Below, one piece after another: positions 22,781 through 35,659 of a stretch of 64,000 bases of DNA (positions are counted from its first letter, which is position 1; each line of letters opens with the position of its first letter). This stretch comes from Reticulitermes speratus (lineage: Eukaryota; Arthropoda; Insecta; Blattodea; Rhinotermitidae), in assembly GCA_021186555.1 (NCBI GenBank), contig JAJKFL010000005.1, positions 41,319,135-41,383,134 of the forward strand, in the 5' to 3' direction. The position numbers and the translations under genes were made by a program. The notes below the pieces were generated by a model. It made no database searches. It was not told the DNA's origin and worked only from the letters and a program-made list of their open reading frames with translations.

Positions 22781-22972
22781 TGTCATTCCCACCCTTACTG
22801 GAAGAAGCCAGGATGTCATTCCCACCCTTATTGGAAGAGGCCAGATGTCATTCCCACCCTTATTGGAAGAGGCCAGATGTCATTCCCACCCTTACTGGAA
22901 GAGGCCAGATATCATTCCCACCCTTCTGGAAAAGGCCATATGTCATTCCCACCCTTACTGGAAGAGGTCAGA
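22781..22972. repeat. 32-bp minisatellite, six units
   Basis: Six head-to-tail units of 31-33 bp begin at 22781, 22814, 22846, 22878, 22910 and 22941. Each contains CATTCCCACCCTT and GGAAGAGGCCAGA-type blocks. Unit 5 is most diverged. The unit length is not a multiple of three, so frames through the array shift between units and do not encode a repeat protein. There are no unique spacers, so it is not a CRISPR array. Confidence 0.92.
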
Positions 22973-23344
22973 TGTACCAATCCGTGGATAAATAGGAAGA
23001 GGCGGAGGACGACGAAAGACATAGACTGGAAAACTTAATTTTGATACTGCAGTCTTAAATAAACTGCACTTTATGATTTACCCTTCAGAATATTGAAATT
23101 TTTATAGAACGAAGGCTTAGAAAATGGTAACAGGCTTTGGGAAAATAAGCTGTATTTGTGTATGCCTGTCACTCCTGATACACACAATGAATTGCACAAT
23201 GGGGATTCCATGCCTGCGCTTCTTACGCAATGTCATATTTTGTCGAAATTTGTTGGTGGCCCCGGCTTAAAATTTCTATCCCTAGATCGGCTGTTCTGAT
23301 TGAAGTTATGTTTTTCGTCAGTACGTCCGTGCAAATAACAAGAT

Positions 23345-23470
23345 AGTGCCTTAAATTAGGCCGCGGCAGCTTCTATATCTTTTCTAGTTTACTCTTCGTG
23401 TATTATCCAGTCATTCGACGCTACGTAAGCTGAGCTACCGATAGCGCCGTCAGATAAATCATAACGAAGT
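23345..23470 (+). mobile_element. SINE-D body and tail fragment
   Basis: The stretch AGGCCGCGGCAGCTTC, then CGACGCTACGTAAGC and AGCGCCGTCAGATAAAT, resembles the body and tail of the SINE-D copies at 38340 and 45424. No head is seen and divergence is high. Confidence 0.4.
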
Positions 23471-23825
23471 AAGTAAATACTTTGTCCACATAGGAGCCGT
23501 GTGCAGCGTGTAGATGCGGAGCTGAAAAGTATCCGTCAGGAGTTTATGATTAGTTATTGTGTTTTAACGAAGTTACGTGTGTTGTAAACTGAAACCTAAC
23601 TTCCTGGGGATTTACACATTTTGACACCTTTGTGGGAAAAAAACATAACTGTCTGTTGCAGCTGACAGAGACTTTAATTGATTTTGTCATCGGCATGTTG
23701 CGAACGCGAAGTGAACAGTGGTGCTGTGAAATGGCAGCCGTGTTGGTTCTTGTGTGCGCTCTGACAATTCGACGTTGCGACATTGCGATGAGTGTAGAGT
23801 GAAGGAGGAGAACAGGCGAAAACAA

Positions 23826-24300
23826 ACAGCTGCTTTAGAATCCGGAGGTGAAGGAAAACAAGGAGAAAGAATGCCGCAAGAAGTGCAACAATGCAGTGAG
23901 GAAAAGAACAAGAGAATTGGGAAAAATTGAGGAATAGAAGGAAGTTATGAGTATAATAAAAATAAGGAGAAAGGAAACAGTGAGTATTTAAGAAGTAGAA
24001 CAGGAAATATTGTGAAGAGAAAGTAATTTATTAATAGGTAAATTTTCGTTGTGGGAAGAAAAATAGAGAGTGCTGTGGGATAGAGGAGAAGAAATAATAT
24101 GAAAAGAGTAGAAGTTAAAGTGTGAGGAAGGAAAGAAGAAGAAATGCAATAAGAGAGTAAGGAGAAGGATAAATAATAGAACATGAGAAGGATTATTAGG
24201 AAGAACGGGAGCAGTAATAGTGAGAGGACTGGGACAATGGCGAAGATGAAGAAGCAGGAAGAAGGAGAAAGAAGAAGATTTATGAGAAATAGGAGTACTG
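23826..24300. repeat. purine-rich low-complexity region
   Basis: The plus strand is dominated by A and G (GAAGAAG, GGAGAAGG). Long minus-strand frames through it (23945-24427, 23988-24323) translate to Leu/Ser/Phe-rich low-complexity sequence and are composition artefacts, not genes. Confidence 0.75.
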
Positions 24301-27300
24301 TAGCTGTGTGTAAGTGCATACACGTACGTAACATACTGCTATATATCAGACGGCCAGGTAACCTGTTGTCATCAGAGCACGGCGTTGAGTCATGATGGCG
24401 GGATGCGCAAAGTGTGACGGAAATCACTGACGCACGGTTCCTCCGTCTCGGCCCTCTTCACATCCGCACATGGCTACCAATCTTCCCATATCAAAACGGG
24501 CCTATGCATGGCATCTCGGTATCAGTACATATGAACTGGACAGTTTACTTGAATGGTTTTTTACATACAAGATTATGTTTCTTTAACGATGCTCTCTCAA
24601 CTACGCCGTGTACGTAGCGTCAAAACGTAGAATCGTTATGAATTGGTAATGATATGAAACGTAACTGTCGTTGACCAGTTTGAAATTACTTTACCCCTTA
24701 CTGAATAGGATTTAAGAACATGAAGAATGTTTTCGACTAGGCTAGCCATCTTTACTGGACACACAGACGGGCTACCTCCAATATGCAGGAACTGCATTTC
24801 ACAGTGACACGGAGGCAGCAGCATTCAGTCGCCATGACAAGTTCACATTCTATTCGTTGTAAATGTTTAAGGTCATTCGAAGTTACAAGAAACAGCAAAT
24901 GTCGAGAAAAATGTGTGGATCAGCGGGTAGTTAAATATGTATAAGTGAAGAAAGGAAAAGCACTGTAGTAGGAACTTGGTGATGTGTCCAGGTTACCTAG
25001 TAACCATAAAATGTAAGGTAAAGTTGTCACTTTTCATGCAATGAAGGCATATAAGGGGAGCAGAGATATCTGTCCACTCATTTTTATCCCCGGTACTAAA
25101 TGGAGGTGAGTGGTCAACTTCATTTCCGGGCCTCTTTACCGTCAGGAAAGTAGCCTGGTGCGCATTTATGGCTAGTATTTATGGGTTAGAGAAGGAAAGC
25201 AAGGTACAGTGAGTGGGTGGACATGTAGGTCGCAGATTTAAGTGCGGAATTCGGTAGAAACATAAGACGAAGTAATAATTGAGAGGATAACATTAATATA
25301 AGTAATTAAACTTTGTTGACTGTAACTTGTTATGGTTCTCTTTGACTACAAACTTTATTATGATTTACGCAAGATAAGAGATAGATGAAGTCGAACTCTT
25401 ACCTGTTTGTTTTATTGTAGGCATGTCAGACGCTTGACCAGTCTCAGCTTCCGTGATTTAATCACCAAAACAACACTAAACGAAGAACATAAGTTCTGCC
25501 ATCTTCTTTATGGTGTAGCTGGGTTCTCCTGTTGCTTTCTCATAAAGAAAGACATTAACTCCTTGCAAAATAGTTTCGCATCTGTTGCAGTCCCTGATGT
25601 CACAGAATTTTGCCCATAACATGGGTTTATGACTTTCGTGAGGTTTTGGTAATAAAAACTGCGGAAATGTGTCCTCCTATTTGGAATGAACTCATTTACG
25701 TTACAGTACTGAAGAAATGTTATCGTTCTCGATTTTACATGCCCTTTCGGTGTTCTTATTTATAACACATCAGAATGTTGTACGTCCGGACTAGTCACAC
25801 TGCGGATTCCACCGCATAAGTTCGTACGGAATTTCTTTCCCTGTTTCTTGAAGTATAGTACAAATGTATCGAAAACCTATCAAACATATTTCTGTATCTT
25901 AGTATGTTTGTATTTTGTGTTACGTAGAACTTTATTCCTGAAGTTTGTTTTGAAGGAAAACTATGACGTCTGTTTGAGGGTTTTTTATATAAGAGTGTGG
26001 AACGGGCCTTTATTGACCCAATACGTAATAAAATTAATTTTCCACACAAAGTTTATTTGTTATCCAAAATTAATGGGTTAGTATTAATATACCGCATTTT
26101 CTTGATCATGAGACGCATTTTTTTCTTCGGAAAAGTGTTCCTGAAAGTTGCCTGCGTCCCATTGGTCCCAAGGTATTCTAGATGTATGTACTGATACAAA
26201 ACAGACTAGTTTCTCCTGCGGAGTAGGCTTTCAATTTGGCATTTTTAATTATGTCAACACGTACGGAAAATGCGTCCGAAAGGAATTTGGTTCTCCACGA
26301 CCGAGAAAATGATATGCGGATGAAGGAAGCAATGAAGTCTTAAAACAAGTAATTAAAGAAATTAGGAGAACAGCAAACTCACTTTTCTTATGCATGCAAT
26401 AAAATAACCACAAACGTCAGATGTTGAATACTGCGTAATCTATCGCAGAAAAGACGTTTTCCTGTCTAAATAAATCATCACATGTTAGCAAAAGCATGGA
26501 TATCCCTAACTCTACTGGAAATTCTTAGTGCTACAGACGTATGAAGGGGCTTGGGCTATGCATGTGCATTCGAACTAGGATAGCAAACGAGTACGGCCGA
26601 GTACGAAAACCTGATTTTGAAATTTCAGAAATGTGTAATTAATGCAAGGAGGAAATCGCTTTTCGAACTTTGTGAAGCATGTAACGTGGACAAAAGTATA
26701 CCTAACTTTCCATGGGCCGTCATAAGGTACTGTAAATATTGATGTTGCTAAACCATCACGACTTACACTTCTGGGCACGAGAAAATTCACTGTACTTTTG
26801 CGTTAGGATATAGTGCTGACGGCACAGTGCTGCTTCCTTTTTTAACACTAGAATGGGAAAGATCATGTTTGTGGTAAAGAATGGAAGGAGGAAAACCGAA
26901 TGAAGCTGTGTCTAGTGGAAGTGTGGTTGAAACGTCCAAATGTCCACTGAAGTAGACAGCTGTTTTAGTGTGTGTCCTGTTCAGATCACAAGTAACGGAG
27001 TCAATAAAAGTACCACTGCGAAATTGAACACGTATTTAGCTATGATTCCAACGGGCCTTACTGACATACAGGAGTCACTGGAGGACTAACGTAACTTGCC
27101 CATTAAAATCATTTCACGTGGGAGGAGTGGATCAAACGCATCGATACACAAAGTAACGATTTGATACCAACAGGAAAGAAGAAGCGACGAGCGTTTCCAA
27201 GGTGTGCGACTGGGTGGAACTTTTGGAGCCGGCGCAACAAGAGAGAGTTTTAAAGTCTTTATATAAATGTGGAATGAGTAATGCTTTTTATGGGGGTGGA

Positions 27301-29394
27301 AGTGGCACATGTGTGAAGAAAGTGAAAGATAGACCGTAACGCAGAAGATGATCGGTAATGTTGAGTGTGACAGTATTGAGGACGTTTTTTGGGGCTTCTG
27401 CGACGGGCAAGAAGCTTTATTCTGCACTTGCGTTTACTTTTGTGCGCACTAGTGAATTAGTGTTTCAAGCATATACAATAATGTTTTTTTTTCATTTATC
27501 TAAATTCGCGTCTAAAATCCGGGTGCTTTTTATGGTCCTCAGTGGTAAGTGAAATGTGCGGACAATCACAGCAACCCACTCAATAGCCACACAAAAGCCT
27601 CTAACCGATTAATATTTGTAAACGTAATACGATAGTTTTTTGACTGTAGTAACAAGCCCTTAAACTTTATCTCTTCGTTTAAACTTGCGGGATCAGACCA
27701 GTTATACACTATGTGATTTTAGGTTAAATGCAACCAAAGAAAGATAATTTTATTGTACTGTGTTCTACCTGGTTTAAAATATGTGTACATATTTTCGCGA
27801 ATGGATTATCCCGCTTTAAGTCGTGAAATGAAAAGCCGCCATGGTTTTTAGTTCCTTGTTACGGTATTTACAAACAGTTTCATTGATGTAATTCGGTATA
27901 GAGGTCTCAGATCGCCCTTTGTGGAGCAGTTGCTATGTTTGTTCAATCTCAGTCAGGTACGGCCTAAGACCCAATGTAAATAAGTAAATTAATTCAGTAT
28001 AAACCAGCGAAGTCTATCGTGTGCATCAAGAGAACGCGAGTTATATGGAACTGAGTGCTTATTGCGTCTCTAATGTAGCTAAAGGCGAATTCTAAAAGAG
28101 TATGAAGCAGTTTGTTTTCAACGTGGATCCCGTGTCTCAGCTTTGTAGTGGAATATCTTCTCTCACGTGTTCGGATATACATAGTTCATGAAGAAGAGTC
28201 CTGCTTTAAAAGCTGGTGGTCGATCAGCTAATCGAGAAACGTCCTACTTTTGTGGAACGTTAAAGTTTATAACCGTGTTCCATAATTCTAGGACATAACT
28301 TTGTTACTGACGTAACAGGAACAGCCTTAGGATAAGAGCGAACTAACCGGCACGAAGGGCTCGTGCTTCGCCTTTGGACCTGAATTCACAACTGTGCGAG
28401 TCAAGGTGGTGAGAAGTATAGAAGGAAATAAATAATAGATTGGAACAGTGAGTGAATGGGCTGAAGTATCAAAGAAGGAAAAGAGGAAAGCAAAATAAAG
28501 GGAGTGAAATAAATAAATATATTATATAAAAACAGTAACGAAAAGAAAGGATGAAATTTATCATTAATCCCCAAACTGTGATTCGCGACCCACAGTATTT
28601 AACTGAGTTTATTACGAATAAGTAGCTCTTACTATGGGGTGATAAACTGTAATTCTGAACTGACTTTGATCTTTTACCCCTCCGTCCTTTTCCTTATATA
28701 CCGTGCAGTCTGTCTGTCTTTATGTCTCTACCCACTCCTCTCTGGCCACTCATCCAGTCACATATCGCTTCATTCATCTACCGCATCTCTGGGATTAAAA
28801 CCTGAAGGTTCAACGTTGCTGTCACAAAGTGCCGTCGTAGTAGAATATAGACATTTATTTGTGAAGTAGGTCAGTCTTGCTTGCACACGAAAACTGGTGT
28901 AAACATGGACAGCAATATTATTGGCATATAATATTTTGGTGATAACTCGTCGTTTTTACGCGATGTGGAATTTATATTAAGGCTGTGTGCATGTTTGTAT
29001 GGGGGGCTGACAGCATGTGAAGGTTCGCCACACACTGGCAAGTTGCAGAGTATTTTTATCTCCCCCTCCGAACATCACTCAAGTACAGTCAGACTCATAA
29101 TTATATTAGTAGCTGAGTGCTGGCACTTGTAAGGGACGTGAGAACAAAAGTTCATTGTGAACCGTTTTAATACCTTTGTACTGGCTGTGGATACGAAGTT
29201 TAACATCGATTTTCTATTAGCTGTTCTTTATGCACGTCACAGGGAAGGGCTCTTCGTGTGAGGTCCTAGCAGACGTAATTTGTCCGTCTTTGTTCATCCA
29301 TAGTTTTCAGAGTAAAATAATAATGTGGTCTCTTTTGACGCTTCCGCATGTAGTCGCGAAAAGCGCCTACTTGCTTCGTCATGCCTCTCCGCAC
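24301..29394. other. 5-kb stretch without recognised elements
   Basis: I scanned both strands for transposase, RT, RNase H, tRNA boxes and tandem arrays and found nothing I could support. Short frames such as 27086-27427 (minus) are unassigned. Confidence 0.35.
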
Positions 29395-29440
29395 GTATCA
29401 GCTCGACTCCACTGGACGGATTTTCGTGAAATTTGATTTG
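29395..29440 (+). repeat. short repeat fragment with CTGGACGGATTTT core
   Basis: The block CTGGACGGATTTTCGTGAAA resembles CTGGACGGATTTTGATGAAT at 47597-47616, and I recall similar strings as common in arthropod repeats. Too short to classify. Confidence 0.35.
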
Positions 29441-29587
29441 GACACTTTTGTTAAAATCTGCCGAGAAAATCCAAATTGTTTAAAGTCGGACACAAGTATA
29501 TGACACTTTACATGAAGAATTAGGTTACATTGTTGCCGGCGACATGAATTCGTCATAAAATCATTATAAAAAAATATACAGAGGATT

Positions 29588-29943
29588 CATTGTTGTGTTT
29601 CCATTGTAAAGCTTTCAATATTTGTATTTTTAACAGCGACATGTAACGCAGCTGTATTCAAGAGAAAGCATTGTCGCGTTTCCATGGCAACGATTTCAAT
29701 ATTTATATTGTTGACAGCACCATATGTAGCGCAACAATTTTTATATTGTTGGCGACATGGCATTAGACTATTAGGGTAACCGAGAAGGTATAAGCTTAGA
29801 AACTCACACAGAATAAGTAAAATTTTGTAACTTAACAATAGAGGAAATATAGTGTTCCGTCTTCAATATATATGTTATTGACAGCGGCGTGTATCGTGAC
29901 AATACTAAATAGAACCTATTGTTGCGTTTCCGTTGCAAGAGTG
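29588..29943. repeat. degenerate ~82-bp tandem repeat
   Basis: The blocks CATTGTTGTGTTTCCATTG, TTTCAATATTT, TATTGTTGACAGCG and ACATGTA(A/G)CGCA recur near 29588, 29669 and (partly) 29853-29943, spaced by about 81-84 bp or twice that. A non-matching segment lies at about 29760-29850. This is an old, broken minisatellite. Confidence 0.6.
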
Positions 29944-30092
29944 GTTACGCGAACGCGCCAAAATATTACGTTATTAGTACATTGCCTATCTTGTTACTTT
30001 TATGGCGATTTTGGCAGCTTGATTTTGTTTTAAGCTGTTCGAACCCTTTTGCAGCTTCTTTCAACAGCGGTTAAATATTTCAGGCATTTTTT

Positions 30093-30555
30093 TGTAACAT
30101 ACGTGGTGTGGTTTTCTTGGTTGCAAGGACGAGTTTTACTGGAAGATATTGTCGGAGGAACCTAATAATTTGTGTTATTTTAAGGAAATTCCGAAGAGTC
30201 AGGGCACCACCTCCACCTCATGGCAGACCGTTTGTTGTGGTCGATTCTTCCTGTGTTTCAGAAGGATGAAAAAATCCACGGCTTCCGGTAAGACCGTATG
30301 TTGCTGGATGGACCCCCGAAGGTTCAGGGATATCTGCTGCCTGCATTGTGAATTAGACATTTGTAATTGGAAGGAAATGTAGAAAAATGTGACAGGGAAA
30401 GGAACTATCTCCATCATTAGAGTAGACCATGTTTTGTTGGAAGCATCTGTAGTGTTTCATGAGAACCTACTGCCTTCATCTTCATGATAGGCCTTGTGTT
30501 ATTGAAAGAATGTTCCATAGTTTCGGAGGAAGGGGCCTGCATGTTCATTGTAAAT
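30093..30555. repeat. degenerate ~66-bp tandem repeat, about seven units
   Basis: Unit starts are near 30093, 30158, 30222, 30288, 30356, 30423 and 30487, spaced 64-68 bp. Recurring blocks are (T/A)AGACC(G/A)T-TGTTG-TGG at the start, TTCAG or TTCGG in the middle and a T/C-rich end. One frame reads QTVCC and KTVCC at 22-residue spacing, but stops break it, so it is treated as non-coding. Confidence 0.55.
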
Positions 30556-30838
30556 CCTCTATTTATTTAATTTAAATTTTTCTTGTAAAAACGATAACCC
30601 TATATTCTACACAAAATAATTTCAATTTATTTGGGTTAATTATTATTTTAATATCCACCATTTTAGGTCAGTATCATTGGTTCGTTACCTCATGTCCTTG
30701 ATATGATTGTGTAGATTTTTCTTGAGGTGGAGTTCTTTTTAAGCCATTACTTTCTTGTAAGTTCTCAGGTTTTCATACCGGATGGTGCTGAAGTGTTGGT
30801 GTTCTGAGTCATTACACCATGTATGATCATAGGTTTAT

Positions 30839-30875
30839 TCAGACGTTCGTAGGAACATCGTGCGTGCATCTTCAG
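30839..30875 (-). ncRNA. decayed hammerhead-like motif
   Basis: On the minus strand CTGAAGA (30869-30875), T, GCACG, loop, then CGAACGTCTG. This fits the spacing of the family I motif with one A lost from GAAACGTC. No inverted partner arm was recognised. Confidence 0.35.
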
Positions 30876-32023
30876 GGTGATTGAATTTGGTTTAGATATG
30901 TACTGGAATGATCGTCAATTCCCAGTCGTTAGGTACAATATATATACCTATTCTCTTTCCATAGCCCTCATTAGCCACACTGCTTGCCACTTGCCTGTAT
31001 TATGACAGATCTCCTCCTCCCAATCGCTGTAGCATTCACATGAACCAATATGGGTCAGAGAGTTTGTTCAGACTGACTTCCGTTTTATTTAAATAAGGAC
31101 CTGTAATACGCAATCGATACCCGATCCTTATGTTGAGAGACGACTTACAAAGTAGTAAGTCATATTGTATTACCTGTAATATGGCGTGCGTTGTCTCGTC
31201 TACATACACGTATGAACAAAGCTTGCATTAATCTGTTCATGCTGTCCAAATCGAACAGGTGGTTGTTCTGTTAGCCCTCACATTCAGAGGGTATCAGATT
31301 ATGTTTCCTGCTATGTAGGCTGACATTATTTATAGTTCAGTTTAATATCTAAGGTAAAACTGGAATATAGCCTTGAAATGCTAATACACACCACTAACTA
31401 TTTTGAGGGATGTTCTATCTCATACGCTATAGAACCTTCATAGACGAAACGTATTTTTCCCATTTTCCTACGAGTGTAGTCTTACACACACAAACGCAGT
31501 TGTGCATGGTCGGGAGGTCACTCCATTGACATGTTCTTTTGCTGGTTATATTTGGACGTTATAGAATCTGAACCTTAGCTCTCAACTTCGTTCATCAAAC
31601 GTTGCGGTCGAGGTGACAGCACTTCTGTTTGTATATGGAAAGTCTCGGGTTAGATCCCGAAGGAAGACCATACTGACAGTTTGTGTTCCTCAGACTCTCC
31701 AGGCAAATGACAGGATAGTAGCACCATCTTCCACATCCATCGCAAGCAATTATTCATTGGTGACTCTCTCATTCAAGTCCATGTGTCCTGAGCTGTGGCA
31801 GTGTCCTTAAATGAACGATAAATCAAACAAAATAATTCGATACAAATTGGGTTATTTAGGGTGACACTGTAAACCTTAAAAGTAATACAGGCTTAGCAGT
31901 GTGCTACTAGACTTTCACGTTATTGTTTTCAGTTTCTCAACTGCATAATAACAGTCTTCTTTCAGACAATTCGAAGGTATTAGCTGATCGAGGAATAACA
32001 TTCTCTTTTTAGAGATCCCGAAT
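30876..32023. other. no firm feature; possible tRNA-like T-arm near 31645
   Basis: CTCGGGTTAGATCCCG near 31644-31660 resembles a T-arm with box B, but no box A is convincing. Nothing else is seen. Confidence 0.3.
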
Positions 32024-32170
32024 TATCATCATCATCATCATTATCATCAGTTTACAAGAGCCTTTCACCATTCCCTGTTCTCAGCCAAATGAATTCAGTC
32101 AATCTGTCATAGTTTATTTCCTACGATCCATCTGAACATTACGAATCCCTCTCTTGCAGGCCGCTCACAT
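32024..32170 (-). mobile_element. possible LINE 3' tail with (TGA)n end
   Basis: On the minus strand a reading LAENREWWKGSC precedes a (TGA)n microsatellite (plus strand (ATC)n at 32024-32049). A coding end like QNREEWK plus a simple-repeat tail is typical of the LINE tails in this window. The upstream part is too diverged to confirm. Confidence 0.4.
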
Positions 32171-35100
32171 ATTCTCTGCTCTACAAGCTTGGCAACCAAA
32201 TTCATTAATAATCGAAGGATATTTTCTGAAACATAATAAACTGTCGCTTCCGTTTCTGTAATTTTTTCCAGCCATCTTTTATTTACTGTCTTTAGAGTGC
32301 AGCAATTTTTTAATATATTTTGCTATTTAGTTTTTATATCGGTATATTTGATCCGGGGCCACTATGATGCTGTAACTCCAAGTTACGACACATCAGAAGA
32401 CACAGACCGTGAATCGTTTTGAGGCGAACTTCACACACATGCCTTATTTTCTGAGTAGTCCTATAATCGGTGATATTTGTCATTCCTGGCACTTGATAAA
32501 TTTTTTACACGCGTCTTATGATGTAAATGTACGCCAGCACTTTGAAAGTAATTTTAACGGCAAGAGTTCCTTAAAAGGAGACTGCTTACTTCTCCAAGAA
32601 ACGTGTATTTTAAAAGTGTATAAAAATAAGTTTTAGAAGCAGATGGTGTTTGACTTTCCTGAAAAGTTTTACTCTATAAAACGGAAGGTTTGAAACAATA
32701 GAGACAAAGAAAAAAGAAGAATAGAAAAGGGATGAGAAGGGACGTCGAAAAAGTGATTTTAGTTCATGAAAATGTAAATATACAAAAAAGCTCTTTTATG
32801 GCCTTTTGCTTGACTTTAGAAGTGCAAGGGAAGGTGCATTTGCGCGAAGAAAACCGTCTTCTTTATTCTAGCACCGATGTTTCCATGAGGAACTCTTGAA
32901 AGAAACAAGCAGAACACTAATGGAACGCAACCTCAAAAGTTTTATTTTAGAACTAGATGGCGCTGGCAAAAAAAAGTAAGGAGGGTAGATATACAAATTA
33001 ACACCTTTTTGTTTTGTTTGTTTCACGCATTTGCATAGCTAATTGAACTCGGTCTTTCTGCAGAAGTTAAAGGGATGAAAGTCTTTTCCACTCGTGTAAG
33101 AATATTGCAGTTTAGTGTGAACAATAAAAAAAAAGAGGCTGTTGTGAGCATCAACCTGAACACAACTCACCTTCAAGAACTGTAACATTTGCTTCATGAT
33201 TTCACAGACGCTGCATATTGCGCATGCGGATTTAGTGAGACAGTTCGTAATTCTTGTTACAAGACGGGATACATGGCCACGAGCAAGGTCCTTCGAATGG
33301 AAACAGGAAAATCGCTTTAACTTACTACAGGACGAGACATAAGAAGACGCCGTGATTACGAATTTTCCAAACTGAATTATTGTGAATCTTTTCCGATATG
33401 ATCGTATTCTGTCAAGCAGGCACCATCCAATAAGGGACGGTCTAATTGTCCACATTTAATAAGGGCGTGACTGGCCAATTAGTAATGAGAAAAATTCCGT
33501 TGCTAGTACGGTCTGAAGTTTTATAAGCTTAACACTTTAATGCCGGCCTCGGCGTACTGTACTGATAAATAATTCCTCGCAACCTGTAAGGTACGGGCGC
33601 GAATTAATTTAATGGTACTATAAATTTAAAACCCTTCCGTCTTGGGCAGTAGTTGGAATTTAAACCCCGGTGCCTGAAGGGCTAAACATCTGCACACTTG
33701 GTATGACAATTCTTTACAGTTATTTCGTGTTCTTGTCAACTATCTCGTTGTTTCTCTCGTGTATATTTGGTTGATTTAAGGATATGTGTATATACAGTAG
33801 GGTTAAGAAAACCGTAATTACGGAGCCTAGACGGTTCCGCACTCTACGTGAGGGCGGCTGGGTGAATAGCCGTGATGAAATGTGGAAGTAAACGTGGATG
33901 TCTCAAGCATGATTAGAAACAGTGATCAGAAATTTGCTCAACGTAAGGTAATTGGAATCAGCAATTCTTTTAAATGTTTTTTTATGATTCCTCCGTATAG
34001 TCCCGCCTGTGACGGTGATTAATTAGCCGATCGAAACCACCTCTCCCAAGTTTATGGGATAATGCCGAAAAGTAGAATAACAGGTGGTTTCTTAACTCGC
34101 ACACGACCATTAATTTTCTTGGCGTGATTTCAATTTGAGATCCCGGAGTTCGATTAACTGAAGATTGCCTTAAGCCTCCTAATGTTACATCACAGATATC
34201 TCATTCCGGTCTGGATTTACTGTATGTTAGGTAAATGAACCGTTCTTGCCATCTTAAATTGTTAAGGGAAATTGAGTGTTTTTTAAAATTTAGAAATGAT
34301 ACGTCACTCTGCACAAATGCTTATTATATAAGAACATTTCTTTAAGTAGAAATCATGACAGCAAAGGTGCCTGCCTCTATCAACAAGGTTAAGGAGTACC
34401 CTGTACAACACAAATGTGTGCGCTGTAGGGAGGTTGTATTCACACCCCTTAGTTTTATAAAATTTTTAGATGTTTTGTATGTTTTGATCGAATTTGGGCA
34501 TAAATTTGGATACAAATTGTGGTTCAGTACTGTTATTGCAAAAGTAATGCTTGGGAACTTGTTTGGTAGGTAGGTCACGTTTAGGGAAAATGGTTTCTGC
34601 CTCTGGAAAATCAGTTTTAAATTTGAGTAATAATACGTCGGTTTCGTTAGGGATCTTAAGTGATTTAAACTCCACCCATTCTCCTTCCTTATTTCTCACT
34701 TAATTTCCATTTTCCTCATTCACTGCTTTGGATTCAAGCATGGAGACACCTCTTCCCCATACACCAGTGTCTGTTACTTTGGATAAACGCCAAATGTTTT
34801 CCATTCATATAATACACAAAAGGAACCCAGAATTCATCACGGTTTGTCGTCATTTAAAATACCGGAGCGGAGATACGACGAACGGAACTTTATCACCTGT
34901 TTGCACAGGCGAAACTTGAAGACTCATTAGGTGGCAGTAACGGATGCTTCGAAATAAGTTTCCCAAATGGGTAATTTGGTGGCTAAGGAAAGTCCCTGGA
35001 ATTCGCACATCATAGCTTAGTTATTGGAAAAGAGGCAGATGCATGGTACGGTAGTATTGTCGTAATTGTATGTCATTGCCCTGGAAATTCTGAGGCACAT

Positions 35101-35179
35101 TTTTGTGTAAATTTCAAATACAATACGTGATGGAATTCCAAGTTTAACTCTGTCATGCTCTTACTAATAAAATAATTCC
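32171..35179. other. 3-kb stretch without recognised elements
   Basis: Nothing recognised. Frames on both strands at 34342-34699 overlap one another and are unassigned; the 138-codon minus frame at 33039-33455 has no known domain. Confidence 0.35.
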
Positions 35180-35659
35180 GGGAGAGTTGCCGCGGCGGGA
35201 GAGACGCCGCATTTTTTAGTTTGGCAGGTTCTGGTAATCCTCTGCAGATCGCAGCACATGTGCTTATTCATATAGTCTAGAAAGGTGTTGTGAGTGAACG
35301 TAGTGAATATCGGCGCTGTTTTGCATGACGTATGACTGATTTAATGCCGTGTTTATTAATTTTATGCTCGAACTTTTTTCTAGTGTTTACGAAATGTGTC
35401 TTAATTAGTTTAATCGAAGTACCTATGCAATAACGATATATTAGAGGTTTCCGGCGTTGTTGACCTTGCCTTCACTTCATGTAGCCGCCATGTTCTTCAT
35501 TCCTTTCGGCAAGTGGGAGGGTGAGGCTTCTCTCCCTGAAGATTAGGAGAGACGTCGCAAAAAATAAGGGAGTGGTCCCGCGCTTAAACAATTACAAATC
35601 AGTTTGGAAACGTCGTGATTTTACATTATAGAGTACTAAAAATTATCTGTGCTATTGCT

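Noticed and set aside
22771..22995. Open frame over the 32-bp minisatellite, and a CRISPR-like look
   Set aside because: Units are head to tail with no unique spacers, and the unit length shifts frame, so neither a repeat protein nor a CRISPR array is supported.
23945..24427. 160-codon and 111-codon minus frames rich in Leu, Ser and Phe
   Set aside because: They are shadows of a purine-rich plus strand. Apparent membrane segments are a composition effect.
33039..33455. 138-codon minus frame
   Set aside because: No known motif, signal or domain; length alone is compatible with chance in this composition.
33540..33690. Possible tRNA-like head on the minus strand (GGGGTTTAAATTCC)
   Set aside because: Only a weak box B; no box A at the right distance and no body match to SINE-A to D.
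34342..34699. Overlapping frames on both strands of 72-78 codons
   Set aside because: No recognised domain, mutual overlap, and no copy elsewhere in the window to support a repeat family.
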